Source: Whitmania pigra
Lineage: Eukaryota; Annelida; Clitellata; Hirudinida; Haemopidae
NCBI GenBank assembly: GCA_021613335.1
Contig: JAJTWR010000332.1
Coordinates: 1,598,501-1,662,500, forward strand
Direction: 5' to 3'
Length of the DNA stretch: 64,000 bases
Shown here: piece after piece, positions 23,551 to 58,509 of the stretch
Layout of the letters: the number at the start of each line of letters is the position of its first letter
Numbering within the stretch: position 1 is the stretch's first letter
Program-made: the position numbers and the translations under genes
The notes under the pieces: model-generated
The model's input: only the letters and a program-made list of their open reading frames with translations
What the model was told of the DNA's origin: nothing
Database searches by the model: none

Positions 23551-25710
23551 ATGTCGGAATATACCGAGGGTGCTCATTACAACACACCCAGTAGGCACGA
23601 GAAAAGTCTTGGATTATTGACCACGAAATTTGTTTCTTTGCTTGAAACAGCAGAAAATGGCATTCTTGATCTTAAAGTGGTGAGTTAAAGTGTTTCTCGA
23701 TTCTAGTAATTTCTAAAACCTGACGAAAACTGGTTTGTCAGCAACATTAATTCGTGCGATGTTATTTGTTATAGGCCGCTGACCGACTGGCCGTGCGACA
23801 AAAACGTAGGATCTATGATATAACCAACGTCCTTGAAGGAATTGGATTGATTGAAAAAAGGTCAAAAAACAGCATACAATGGAAGTTAGTAGCTCAAATT
23901 GGTTATTAGTACTACTATTAGCTACGCAGAGTTTTGTGAAATGAGAGGCAACGGCAAATAAGTTAATTTCGTAAACAATATGATCGCAGGGGAGCTCTTC
24001 GTTTGAATTCCAACCATGCCGACTGTCAGAGTCGAACAAACAAACTCAGGGAAGACATTGCTGAATTGCAGAGACAAGAAAGGGAAATTGATAGACTGAG
24101 AATGTGCATGGAACAGAGTCTCAAGAATATCACAGATGAAAGAGAAAGCCAGATGTAAGAGACATTGAAGACTTCAAATTTTTAAATTTATTCTGTTTTT
24201 TGCTAAGAATCTAAGTGTACAAGTGCATTAATTCAAAACCTTGCATCGGAAATAATTGTTTGTGAGCCAGATACAATTACATAACTGGTGAAGATTTGTG
24301 CCAGTGCTTCCCTGACAACACCATATTGACAATTAAAGCTCCAACAGGCACTCAACTTGCAGCCATCATTCCTGATGAGGTAATAATAAGTAATACTGAT
24401 TTATTTGATTCTCATGTGGTTTGGAATATGACCTTAGAAGATATTTCGGTTGAGATGAATTGGCAACATTGCGGCTTGCAGAAAACGGCTCCTGAGAAAT
24501 ACCAGATGCACCTCAAGAGTTCTGAGGGTCCTATAAATGTCATCCTGGTGAATAAAGAATCAGAGAACAGCAAACCAGTTATCACCATGGTCCCACCGGC
24601 CAATCCCGTTCCTCCAGCTCCCGAGACCGGCACCTCCACTCTAACCGCCGACGCAAGCCGAGTCGTGGCAGTCGCGCCATCCCAACAGACGACCGTTGTT
24701 GCCAACAGTCAACCGACAAAAAGTCTGACACATCCGGTTTTCCAAGTGCCCATTTCGACAGTCAATGCCTTGAACAAAGTCGTTTCGGTTGTGAAGCTGC
24801 CTGCACAACAGATTAGGGCCTTACAACAGCAACAATCTCAACAGCCTGACAAGAGGCCAGCCATTAAAGTAAATTTTATTACTAGACAATTTATGTGTCA
24901 CATAATTTATAATAAAAACAGTTTAAAATTATTTCAACTCAGCCCGTGCAGGCCGGGGTGATAGCACGGCAAGCGAAAAAAATTAAGATCGAACCGGCCC
25001 CGGCGTCGATCCAACCCACATTGACCCCTGCAGCCGCCACCTCTGCCCCTTACAGGATGGTGACGAGGTCCTCCCCTCGTAAAACCGGCAGCGCTGCCAT
25101 CGTAACGAACGTCCAAACGACCGTTCGTCCGAGCAATCCCATTCCCCAGGTTGCCGAATGTTCCAATCCCATGGACTACAGCATAGGTAACCGGGTTGCA
25201 CTTCCATGTGTTTTGTTGTTATTTAAAAACTAGTTTATAGTATGTTAATAACAATAATAACATATTATTTTAATCAGAAATAAAATCAGAGAAGGTTGAT
25301 GAGGCAAATCTTGACAACATTGATGTCGACGACTTCCTCAATGATCCCCTATTCTCTGGTAGGCATCTCTTTTTCAATAGTCTGTCATCTATTTTCATGT
25401 CGTTATTGATTTATTTTCTTCTATTTTTAGACAAGGACAACATATTTGAAGATGTATTCCAGTCTTGTGGTTAGTTTCAATATTTGCTCGATAAACTTAG
25501 CTCTTTAGCTCTTACTTATTTACTTTTTATTATTAATAATTGTTAACAATTACGAAAGGAGATTCATTGATAACCTTTTGATGTTCAGGAGCATTCTCTC
25601 CTTTGATGAGACTCACTCCGCCACCTTCGGACAAGGATTACAATTTCAACCTCGACGACAACGAGGGTGTCTGCGACCTCTTTGACATTACCCTATCCCC
25701 TCTCGTCTGA
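23551..25710 (+). CDS. E2F transcription factor, E2F4/5 type
   Basis: Cell-cycle transcription factor that binds DNA with DP partners and is restrained by pocket proteins. Nine exons: 23551-23679, 23775-23884, 23990-24154, 24271-24379, 24482-24868, 24943-25186, 25278-25358, 25431-25469, 25589-25710; total 1386 nt, 461 aa. The winged-helix domain is in exons 1-2 ([38 protein letters not shown]). Exon 3 holds the leucine-zipper/coiled coil ([18 protein letters not shown]), exon 4 the marked-box start ([14 protein letters not shown]), and exon 5 [20 protein letters not shown], followed by a Pro/Ala/Gln/Thr-rich spacer. The C-terminus has the pocket-binding motif [17 protein letters not shown], as in E2F4/E2F5, and ends SPLV. 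No cyclin A-binding extension precedes the DNA-binding domain, as in E2F4/5 rather than E2F1-3. The 102-nt intron 24380-24481 is in frame and stop-free, so a 495-aa form is possible. Confidence 0.96.
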
Positions 25711-28700
25711 CGACGACGGCGGACGATTTGTTGCCGATGTTAAATAGAGCGTTTGTACATTGTCGTCTGTCTGGCTTTGGTTTTCCACCTCTAAAAGTCT
25801 CGTCACTGCAGTTACCATCGAGATGGCATCAGATAGTGTCTTGCAATTTCTTGATGCCTCTGCAAAATTCTAACAATTTGGCTAAAGATTGTAGATGAAG
25901 ATTGCTTGTATAAACCTGTGAAAAGAAATGATGTGCTCGATTTAATGGCCAACTTTCGGACATGTGTTTGTTACTTCATATCACAACTAATTTGTGAGGA
26001 TGCATGAATGTTCATAAAATTTGCAACAAAATGTCGTTTTGTTGTTTAATTGCCTGTAATTGAAATTGATTTAATGATTAAATTTCGGCTGCTGAGTTGG
26101 TAAATTGATTTTTGTGACGGGTGAGTGAGCAGCACCCTGGTTATAGGACAGATTTTGTGAATGGATGGGTTGGCACCTTAATTGCATGTACATTTGTAAA
26201 AAAAAATGTTGACATATTCAACCTCATCTTCCCTGACTTGATCGTTGATGTGTTTTATTTTTTTTATTTGTAAATTTTTTATCGCAATGTCGGTGCGATT
26301 TGTGAGCAACATCTACAAGATGCTATGCCATGTCTTCGAATGTGCTGCTGGCATTTCTTGTGGGTGGACGAATACACAATTATTAAGAAGGTAGTCGTTC
26401 GTTGTTTCTTGATGGAGTTTTTGGAAAGTCAAGAAATAACATCACTCGAAGGCCACGTCCATAGGTAATTTCTACTGCTGCACCCGTTTGAAAATTCATA
26501 CAAAAAAGCTGGTTGGACAAGCGAATGAAGGGGTCGTTTGTTAATTGATTATTGTCTTTAATGAACGGTTCACGATCAGTAACTTCCACGATAAATACCA
26601 TTTGCCACCAGCAATTTCGAAGTGTTGTTTTTGGCGCTTAATGAGTTTCTTGGATCAGCCGTTGTTCTCTTTAAAACGATTAGATTCTTTGAATCGTTAA
26701 GCCATTGGATTCGTGCCAACCTTTTCGTTGCTTCCTGGTTTGTTTGGCGGTCGAGTGACGCAGAGACAGACTCCAGCCACTTAATGGGTTTGTTCCCAGC
26801 TGCTGGTACTTGCCAAGATGCCTAATTGGATATTCATTGCCGTCTAAAACGGTTAGATGTGAGTAGTTGGCTGACTCCAGAGATGCAGGAACGAATTAGG
26901 ATTTCAGAATTCCTGTCCATTTGGGTTCATGTCAGGTGTGGCACGCACATTATTGAACAAGTTTATGAACACTCTGTTAGACAACAGTCTAATGATCAGA
27001 CCCAATAATTAGGGTTTCATCACTCAACCCCATGTCCTTGTACAGGAAAACATCGTGTTATCGCACTCACTTCATTTCCTGTTCATCATCATCGTCGTCG
27101 TCGCATTTGTTTTGTTAATTGACTGTTTATTTTAGCTTTTAGTTTTATCTCTGACCTGAATCTCGTCAATTGACTTGCAAAGATAATTTGCCGAATTTGT
27201 TTGTTTTCAAAGTGAATGCGTTCGAAACGTTACGGTTTTTTGATGGAATGTTGAAAATAAATTGCTTTCGAATCAAACGCTCACATTGAGATCTCGACAT
27301 GAAAGTCTGCTTCTCTTCGAAAAGGTCCAATAATGCCATTTCAGGTGTACCTTCCTGTTTCTCGTATGCTATCACTTCAATCAGTGCCAGGTCAGAGGTG
27401 ATGGTAAATTTATGGATTTTCCACATTACAGGATGGTCAGAGGAATAATAACTCACAATGTTCTGAATTCACGAGGACCAAACACTAATATTATCAGATT
27501 TATTTGCCGAAGACTCCAATTGCTAAATCCTCAAACTATAATATAAAACTAATATTAGTTTTATTATATTATATCAATATTATATTGACACTTTTGCTTT
27601 GAGTTTTAGGCGTTCCATTATTGGGGAACATTCTTTAAACAGTAATACCTCGGCAATGTGTTAACATCTGAGTACTTGAGAAATGTATGTAATGTTTTTT
27701 ATGTATATTTATGTATCTATTACTTTTTTAATGAATGCATATTTTGTCTAAACGCATATTACGATCTTGACACCTACAATAAAGAACTTCTTATCGCGCC
27801 TCATCGCTCCCAGGCGTTATGGTCCTGGATCATTGACTAGGTTAATGTCTTCTGACCTTAGCTTAATCTAATGAAGCGGTGAAGACATTTGTCATATATT
27901 CGCAAATTAATTTCTTGTAATAAACTCTTAAAGTGGAAATAATACTTGTACTAATTATTATCAAGCAGAAACTTTCAATCTTTTAATGAACATACAGTAA
28001 TTTATTTTACAGTAAAATATTTGATGATGTATTAGAAAGTAAAATCATGTGGAAAAAATTGTCATTCAACACTCAACTGTCTCAGGGGAGCACGCCACTT
28101 AGCGCCCGTGAGATCCCTGCAGTCCTTGCTGTTCAACTGGTCTTGACAAAGCTAAATTATGTCACACTATGGTGTGTGTATCAATGTTCCTGGAGAAACT
28201 TTAAGTGGTCATGAACAAGGCTCATCCTTAATGCCAAGGGTTGCCAGACGTCCTATGTGGTGACTTCCGTCATGCAGGCTAAGTTAAAAGCCTTTAAAAT
28301 GTCCGGCTTTTCTTATATTTTATATTATAATTTGTATGTATTGTTGTTACAACTTACAATATATCTACATTATACTGTACGTCTACATTGTTACAATGTG
28401 CAAGGTCTATGCATTTCTGCGAACCAGTTTATAATAGATTAATGCTCAAAGACAAAGGTAAGGAACAGACACTTGTAAAGACAACTCTGTAGCATCATTC
28501 TTACAAAGTACAATTTGAAGAATCTTCTTACCTATGAACAGTTTTATGCATATGTCATTGCTAACGAGGATCTTCTGCGAAATGTTGTCTCCGAGAAATA
28601 AGTCATGTAATCAATAAAAATTATAAGGCAATGATTGTATAATTGGCTGCTTAAATAATGTTTTTTGAAATTTCGGAAAAGGCGTCCATTGAACTGATAT

Positions 28701-31700
28701 TTATTTTTAACGTGACTGTTTCTTGTTCGATTAACTAAGAGTAAGATACACTTATTGGCAGCTATTGTACTAAAATTGTACCGAATTGAAATTGTGGGTT
28801 TAATACGGAACGATTCACATGAAACATTCAATATATCTGCCTTTGTCCTCTTTTTTGTTTTATTATGTCATCTTTTTGGTGCCCACGAATCTGGTAAGCA
28901 TATTAATGCCAGTCTTTCCGATCACATATCGCCACTATTGGATAAACTTCACAAAACATCACAAAAAGAATATCTTACGAAGCTGCACTTACAGTTTGTA
29001 AGTCGCTCTAACACCGAACCCTCAATACCTACAAATACTCATCAATAGAACTTCTTTGTTGCCAGTACTAATCGTCTCGTTATGAAATGGACGTTAATAA
29101 ATTACACAGACAACTCTCAACATGGAATCGTCTCAACTCCACTCCTCTAACTTCGTCATCGTCCCAAGAATCTGCCGTGAGCACTACCGAGGCAGATCAT
29201 TTCATTCATGTGGTATATGAACTTGAAACGATCTCTCACGTTACGTTAAGTCGTATCGGGTAGTTGCTTCATTTAAACCAATCTTAATACTTATCTGTCC
29301 ATCACCGAACATATTAACCAGTATACTAGTACTATTGTTTATCGAACAGTTCGTGCTTTAGATTGATTGAGTCAGATCGCTGTTTTATAACCAGCCGTGG
29401 ATACTTTGACACTTTTTATTTGCCTAAATAAATAAATTAGCATATTATTACCTGTTACATAATGTTACGTAGCATTAACATTCAAATATTTCTTGACCAA
29501 TATTAATTATTATTGCAATTCATATTATTATTGATAATTCATAGATTTAATATTTTAATAACAACATCCCCAACATTCGATACGCTTTCATTAACATTAA
29601 GGATGTTCATTCTTCTGCATCATTAATGGTGCACATAAACGCTCCTTTCAAGTGAGAATCGAGTTACAACAAATCTCTTCCGCCCTCGAGTTCAAGATTT
29701 TACGGTTCATAGTTCAAAAGGTCATTCGATACGCTGATATATCTTCCTGCTGATGGATTTTCCTGCTTGTTGATATATCTTTTTGCTGATGTGTCATCAT
29801 GGCTTAGGTCAACGCTTTGTTTACTCAAAGACATTCTCAAAGAAATTGTAACTTTTAATTATAGTTAATATATTTATAACAATTTTTAATAAATTCTTTC
29901 TATTGCCAATCGTTAAGAAGTTAATAACATCGAATTGTCGTCAAGAAAATGTCAAAGATTAAAAAAATTGTGGTACAGTAAATCATTTCAAGTCGATTTT
30001 GTCCGAAGAAGGTTTTTCATTCGTGAAGTAAGCTTTGAAGAGAAGGCAGTTTGCATGAAGCTGAGAATGTTTCAATGTTGAAAAAAAATTAATATTCAAT
30101 ATTATCGAAAGAACAGTTGACGACAACAACGACGACGACGACGATGATGATGATGATGATGACCGTGACGATTGGGACATTTGAAGAATGATTGCAAATC
30201 CGTTGTGAAAACTAATAATACTTCTCCGCCTAGGGAGAGATTAGAAAATAAATTTGAAGGAAAGAATAATTCAATTAGTTTTGCATTCATGTATATATTA
30301 ATTATGTATTAGCATAGTAATTATTTATGTACATAATAATTATTCTCATCGCCCACCCTAATTTTCATAGTCTTCTTGTAATTCACGTTGAATATTTTAG
30401 ACGAGAGTTCACGAAGGTCGAGTGGCAGATGATTCCATCCCGCTTCCAATTTGAGCGGCAAAAGGCAACTGAATGATTTAAGAATTGGATGACCTACACC
30501 AGTGTCAGTTCTTATGCGGTAATTGCTGTTGTACGTGTCCTGTATCTGTTGTTGAAAAATTGACGAATAATTTCAATAATTAACTTTCATTAGATACTGC
30601 AATGGCATTAATTTTATTTAACCAAATAATAACCATATGTTTTCTAAAGCGAATGAAGGTATAATTTTTAAGAAATCTAACGAATCATGGCATATTATTA
30701 AAAATAAATAATAATAACCTGGGGAATATTTTAAAATTATTTTTTTTAAATTAAATATTAACCTATGGAATATCAATAAATTATTTAGGCAGTCATTCGA
30801 ATTAAACCATACAACTTTCTCTGAAATGCTTAAATAGATTTAAACAAATTAAAAATTAAATTCAGATTATGCTTATTTATTTATTTTTAATTAGCGATGT
30901 TAAACTTTTGTTTATTTAGTCTACATTTAATAATCAAGAAATTGGTTAATTATTTGAGATGAGCATATCAGTTAACAGTGTTTAATAAACTTCAGTTAAA
31001 ATATCATAACTGATTTCTTCATTATTTAATTATAATCGGACAATTTAATTTAACGAATTGACTGGATGTCGAATGGCAGAGTTGGTAATGTTAATAGAAC
31101 TAACTAAGTCAATAGAATTAATAAAGTTAATGGAATTAACTGAGTTAATGTATAAGGGCAAAATACGACATGTCGTTAAATTAGAACTACAATTAGTCTT
31201 TTGATTTTTTAGTTTTGAATTAGTCGGTTTAGTCGGATAGGATTGCGAAAACGACGCATTACGACTGTTGCTAGAACCAATTATCTGCAAAGGTTGCGCC
31301 ATATTTACTTTAATTTAGTGGGGATTATATATTTATATCTAGTAATTACTATTATTTAGCGACGATTATAAATTTACATCTAATATCTGCTATTTATTAT
31401 TCTGCTATTTTTTAGCATCGAATAATTACAATAATGTCGATGAGGAATGCCCTGCCGAAGTTTCTGAGGATGAGAACGAGGAATGAAGATTCTGCTTCGG
31501 AACCAAATTTACATCCAGCTGCCGGATACTGGATGAAACAACTGCTCTGTAGGCTGTATATTGTTCATTGTTTAGAATATTGTGATAATATTCATTAAAT
31601 ATGCAATTCATAACAATAATAATAATATTGATAATTTTAAAAGTAATAAGTATCATAATCAGTGTAAAATATTTAATTGTTTATAATTATTTGTTGGCTC

Positions 31701-31960
31701 ATATATATATTGGTTTGTTTACATAATATATAATATATTTATTAGTTTATGAATAAATAATGAAAGTATTTGTAATATTTGCACTTATTTAACCTCGTAG
31801 AAGGAGCAAACAGTTCTAAAACTTTTGAATTCAAGAAATCGTCACTTATGAGTTTTATATGAGTTCCCCTTGGAACCTGAATTATCATTACATCGAATAA
31901 GTATATTAATTATATTACAAATAATTATTTATGATATAATAAAGATACAAATATTAGAAA
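25711..31960. other. Gene-poor interval 3' of E2F
   Basis: Begins with the E2F 3'UTR (extent unknown). It holds short open frames but no family I recognise: minus-strand 26383-26601 and 27166-27456 and plus-strand 28755-29048 have protein-like composition, the last with one hydrophobic stretch, but none has convincing splice or homology support. (TCG/ATG)n-like patches occur near 27083 and 30120-30170. Otherwise AT-rich unique DNA. Confidence 0.45.
27166..27456 (-). CDS. Doubtful short ORF (96 aa), unknown
   Basis: An open frame from ATG at 27456 (starts MSYYSSDHPVMWKIHKF) with balanced composition and no low complexity. No family recognised, no clear splice partners. A second minus-strand frame at 26383-26601 is in the same register but separated by stops. 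It could be an orphan exon, an old transposon fragment or chance. Confidence 0.15.
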   Translation of the reverse strand: MSYYSSDHPVMWKIHKFTITSDLALIEVIAYEKQEGTPEMALLDLFEEKQTFMSRSQCERLIRKQFIFNIPSKNRNVSNAFTLKTNKFGKLSLQVN

Positions 31961-32151
31961 ACCACCACCACAGCCTCAAAAACAACGGCAACAGCAACAT
32001 CAACAACAACAACAACAATAACAGCAACACCATCAGCAACAACAACAGCAACAGCAGCAGCAACACCACCAGCAACAACAACAGCAGCAGCAGCAACAAC
32101 AACAACAACACAACAACAACAACAGCAACAGCAACAGCAGCAACAACAACT
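31961..32151 (+). repeat. (CAA/CAG)n imperfect trinucleotide repeat
   Basis: About 190 bp of CAN triplets, mainly CAA with interspersed CAG and CAC. It is open in several frames only because of the repeat; no start context or splice support, so not called coding. Confidence 0.9.
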
Positions 32152-33604
32152 GACCGCCTTCTTCCAGTTGTCCAACGGAGACAACGACTCGCTGTCGAAT
32201 AAAAATGCATTTTTGTTGTTCCTGTTGATGGGAAGAATCAACGTGACTTCTTGGCTCTGACGCGCCATGTTCTCAACTTGAAATTTTAATTGACCTCAAC
32301 ATTGAGCAGACGTGACAAATTTTACGTGCTATCTTCGTAATTATCGATGTAAATAAAATCTAGCAACTTGTTATTTATATTAATGATATTTGTATTGATA
32401 TATTTTAACTTGATATTTACATTAATGATATTTATATTTGTATATTTTAACTTGTTATTTATATTTGTATATTTTAACTTGTTATTTATATTAATGATAT
32501 TTATATTTATTCACACTAGATGACCGCCCGAATGTGATTTTTTGGTTTTTGGCGGGAACCGAAAGATATCTAGCTTAGCACAAGATTTAAACAAGCACTG
32601 TTGAAACAATTATGCATTAAAAACTCAATATTTTCAATAATCAATCCGTAAAAGTAATCCGTATTTCAGAAATAATCATCATGAATCTACCCTTACAGTA
32701 AGACTAGTCGAATGGCAGTTTGTTAATTGGTTAGCAATTGAGTTCAAAACGGTTGGTAAACAGTAAGTAACAGTTAGTGTAATATTATAGGAACAGAAAA
32801 TAAACAGAAACTGAAATTTGATCGGTCTCTCAGTGGTTCTTTTGAAATTTAAATAATGAATATTTGCCTAACAACTATATATTGGCCATTATCATTATCA
32901 TCATTTATCAATAAATTGTATTAATGTTACTGTTACTCAGCATTTTTTTTTATTAAAATCACTTAATAACTAATTACATTAACTATCACTCAACAATAAA
33001 TTCTAATAATATTAGTCAAGAAGTAATTATATTCATCATCATAATCACTCGATTCCCGGTTCCAAGTTAAAAATACATTCACCTTGTTTACGGAATGTTT
33101 TATGACGTTTTCATTTCATTTTATTGTCAGATATTTTAGATCAAGATTTGTTTAAATTTAAAAATGGGATTTTGTACGAATTATTATTATTATTGTTGTT
33201 GTTGTTATTTAATTTTCATAATAAAGGTCACATGTTTAATCGTTATATTTTAAAGTCAGTTTTACGCAAACATTTGAAAATTGATTGAATTCGCATCTTG
33301 AAACTGACCAAGATGTTAAATGCATCAACGACTAATAAATAAATAATCGTTTAATTGATATCATGGAATTAATATGATATTTATTAATAATTGATAGTAA
33401 TTAAAATTAATATGAAATCACTGGAAAGACGTTGTTGACATTTTGTATTTTCAGCAACATGCAAGGAAAGAAAGGTGACACGTGGCTGGAAAACAGAGTC
33501 AAAGATCATTTGGTGAAAACAGGAGCGCAGGAAACATTTGAAAATAGAAAACCATACCGAACAATGAAATAGTCGAGATCGTGTGACAAAATCTAGGCAT
33601 CATT

Positions 33605-33895
33605 ACCATCACCAATGCAAACATCGTCATCGTCATCATCATCGTCATCATCATCGTCGCCATCGTCATCATCACCGTCGACATCGTCATCATCACCGTC
33701 GACATCGTCATCATCACCGTCGACATCGTCATCACGCTAGAAAAGCCTAACTGCACGTTGAAATGTGTCCTGCTACGCACGAACAAGTGGAGAAATTATG
33801 TGAATGATGATGACGATGATGATGATGACGACGACGGCGATGATGATGATGATTATGACGATGACTATGACGATGATTATGATGATGACAAAGAT
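33605..33895. repeat. (TCA/TCG)n and (GATGAT)n repeats
   Basis: Two adjacent, oppositely oriented imperfect trinucleotide tracts: TCATCG/TCATCA at about 33618-33735, including three copies of a unit resembling CGTCATCATCACCGTCGACAT, and GATGATGAC-type at about 33806-33890. The opposite orientation could pair into a long imperfect hairpin. Confidence 0.85.
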
Positions 33896-34237
33896 ATTGA
33901 CAATCATAACTTGACACGATAGACACGACTTGTTTGACAAATTCACGTTGAAATGTAAATATGCACTTTGTTCAAGTAGCAATCACCTAACCGTTATAAT
34001 AAATACCATAAATTACGACAGTTACAATAATAATATTAACAACAGTACTGGTGATATTAATATTTAAATAATTTAAATAATTGTCCGAACGACGTCCAAA
34101 GCATCAGCGAGAGGCATTCGTAGTTTGAAGAGTTGTTTGAGAGTTTTTGCTGACCACGGAAGTGAAGAAAGTCGAAGCAAGATTCACAGCAACACGTGAC
34201 CAGGTAAACAGGAACATAATTCATCAACATGATAACG

Positions 34238-34330
34238 TAGTCATCATCATCATCATCATCGTCATTGTCGTCGTCGTCGTCGTCGTCATCATCAACATCA
34301 TCATCATCATCACCACCACCACCATCAATA
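34238..34330 (+). repeat. (TCA)n/(TCG)n imperfect microsatellite
   Basis: About 90 bp of TCA, TCG and CAC triplets. No coding support. Confidence 0.85.
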
Positions 34331-35149
34331 AGAACATCACACGAGTGGCCACTATCGGAACAAGGACACGTATTACTATGCTCGACTAATGAAGTCCTAT
34401 GTACATGGAATTATACGTGCTGTTTTGGATATCAAAATGTTTTGGAACTTCAAAATAATGACAATACTGGAATGACGTTAATACAAACAAATAATTGAAT
34501 AATAATAATAAATTATTACTACTAATAATAACAATATTAAATAAGATAACATTTAAGAAACATAATCAAGCGACATTCTGCAATAAAATTTTCGTGTTTT
34601 ATAAATAAAGTAATAGCATTTCATAATTTGTAATATTAACCGAAGATGATAATAATAATGATAACAACATTTATAACACAATAAATAGTACAAACTATAA
34701 CAATACCACATTACCATCAATAAAACCGATTTAAAAGTGATTTTTTGCTATAAAATATGAAATAAAGTTTAACTCAATTTGTAGTTGTATTCAAACAGAT
34801 GAAATTTCGCCTACTAATTACTTAAACTAAAAAAATCTCGCTTTAAAATTATCTTAAAAATTAATTAAAATATTTCTTGTCCTCTGCAATGGAACTGCTT
34901 TTGGAAATTCTTGCGTGACCATCTCCACTTTTGAACCCCAGCGTGACGTCATCTAAATCTCCACTTGCCTCCACGAGATCACAATAGTAATGATCACACC
35001 ATTCACCCATGATATCATCCACTCATAATGCCACCCACTCAAGAGAGGATGTGTGTGGTCCACCATTTTATGAGGAAATTATGACAAACGCCATCACCGA
35101 ATGAATTTAGGCCAGAGGTTTTGGGCTTGAAAATCGCGGGAGGGATATT

Positions 35150-35400
35150 TTTATAAATAAGAATTATTTTATATTTTTATAAATAAGAATTATTTTATAT
35201 TTTTATAAATAAGAATTATTTTATATTTTTCCAAATAAGAATTATTTTATATTTTTCTAAATAAGAGTTATTTTATATCTTTGCTAAATAAGAATTATTT
35301 TATATCTTTGCTACATAAGAATTATTTTATATTTCGCTGCATTAGAATTATATGCTTCGATGTTTTGTAAATAAGAATTATATTATGCTTTGATCTGAGT
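35150..35400. repeat. ~25-bp AT-rich tandem repeat
   Basis: Seven to nine copies of a unit like AATAAGAATTATTTTATATT plus TTTAT, diverging toward the right end (TTTGCTAAATAAGAATT variants). It lies about 360 bp downstream of the 3' end of the large minus-strand receptor gene. Confidence 0.85.
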
Positions 35401-35762
35401 AGTGGGGTCACATTTAATGACATTATTGCATTATGACGCAGGTATGTTGATCTTTAAAAATGATAATATTTACGAATATTAACAACTAATAATAACATCG
35501 ATAATTATTGAATTGATAATGTTGCTGGGATGATGAATGAACAATTAACAAGCAGGTGACTTATGCGTCACATTATCATGCCACTTCACGGATTCACCAG
35601 CAATTATTTCAACCTCAACATTTTATGCAATACTTTCCCCACGATGAGTCATTGGATGGACAGATTTTGTTATCCGAGTTACGATTGGCCCATCAATTTA
35701 TTGAAGTTTATTGGTAGATTAGAAGGAACTGATTGGATTCTGGCAACTGATTGGTCGAATCA

Positions 35763-56971
<21,209 letters not shown>

Positions 56972-58505
56972 CTGTAACGTGTCGATGAAAATTTTGCTTT
57001 CATGAATTGATTTTTATTTTATACTATTCCTATTATTTTTGAATATTTAAAAAATTTAAATAAGTTTTTAAACAATATTGAATAAAATTATTTTTCAAGA
57101 TGGAATCAATCACAAATCATTTTGTTTTTAAATTATTTTTAACTTATTAATGAACTTTATTTGTTTTACTTATTTACAAATAACGTCAAATTATTTGCGT
57201 TTTATTTGTTCATAACAATCCACAATTTTTCAATAAAAGAAAATATCTTTGTTAAAAATTTTGCATGAATAATTGATGATGATGACTACGAAAATGACCT
57301 TGACTCAGACAAGTTAAAAAGTAACAAGATAACAAAATATAGTGTTACTCGGTTCAGTTTACATTTTGAACTTTAGAGCAAAAAAAATATTTTATCAATC
57401 TTCATTTTATTTTTCTCATTTCTTGTCCAGCCACTAACCAAAATTTTTGTTTTATAGCGATAAATTGTAATATGATGTAATAAATGCAATAAACATTTTG
57501 CAACGCAATATATTATACTTCAATATAATAATTTACACTTGATTATTAAGGATTTATATTTATAATTTCTAATATTATTGTTATTGTCATTATCCATCAT
57601 CATCGTCGTCGTCTAATTATTATAATCATTATTGTCTTTAATATTTTTACTGCTATCATATGAACATTCCAAAGAGAGATGGAGAAGCGAATGTGAAAGA
57701 AATTATATGACTTGCAATATTTACGGAGGTTCTGAGATTGTCACAAAAAAGATGAGAAACTCTTCGTCATGCTTGGATGCGCTTCACTGCGCATAAACCA
57801 TCCACTACCTCACTTTTCAATCCGTCCGTGCATCTGTCCCTATTTTAGTCATCAGCATCACCCTCAAAGTCGTCATCATTATCAGTAAGTGCAAATTATA
57901 AGAAAGTAACCAGAACTAGTTTTTTTTAACTTAAACGAATAAAAAAAAAACATTAATATTACTAATGTAGCAATTATCATAATAATATTAATTTAAATTA
58001 ATTAGATTAAAGTAATCAGTTAGGCATAATTAGTTAAACATAACACAAAACAATAAATACAAGCGTTCAAAATGTCCGCCCATCCCTGCTTGGCTCGGAG
58101 ATGGGTTTCATAAATCGAGCGACATCTGGCGATGAATTATTCGCAGCCACTTTACCCCACCCCAAATCGAACTCGCCATCCACCCAGGAGAAGATTTCGA
58201 GTTTCATTGCCCCATGACGTCACGTCACGTGCACGTCATGACATCATTATGACGTCATATCCTTGTCGAAGGTGGCCGCGCATTCAAACCACGTTTTGGA
58301 GTCGGTCTTCTATTCTGGAGGTCGTTAATATTTATGAAGTTACTATTTATGAAGTGAATTTCTCTTCGTGTAGGACATGATTCGTTTTTTTTTTAATTTC
58401 GTTTGAATTTTGCTCGATATTGAGTAATTCACCAGAAAACACCTAAATAAATTTGTTTGTTGATGTTGCTCGACTTTAAGTTATAAAAAGTTGAGATTTG
58501 TTTTT
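56972..58505. other. Intergenic or 5' intron of the receptor gene
   Basis: AT-rich, with short ATC/TCG runs near 57595-57615. The missing signal-peptide exon of the receptor could lie here or beyond 64000, but no hydrophobic start with a good donor was identified. Confidence 0.4.
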
Positions 58506-58509
58506 AATT

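Noticed and set aside
31870..32268. Asn/Thr-rich (plus) and Val/Leu-rich (minus) ORFs
   Set aside because: Products of the CAA/CAG repeat; no splice or start support.
58132..58380. Plus-strand ORF containing an Arg-rich stretch
   Set aside because: No homology seen, no splice support, short.
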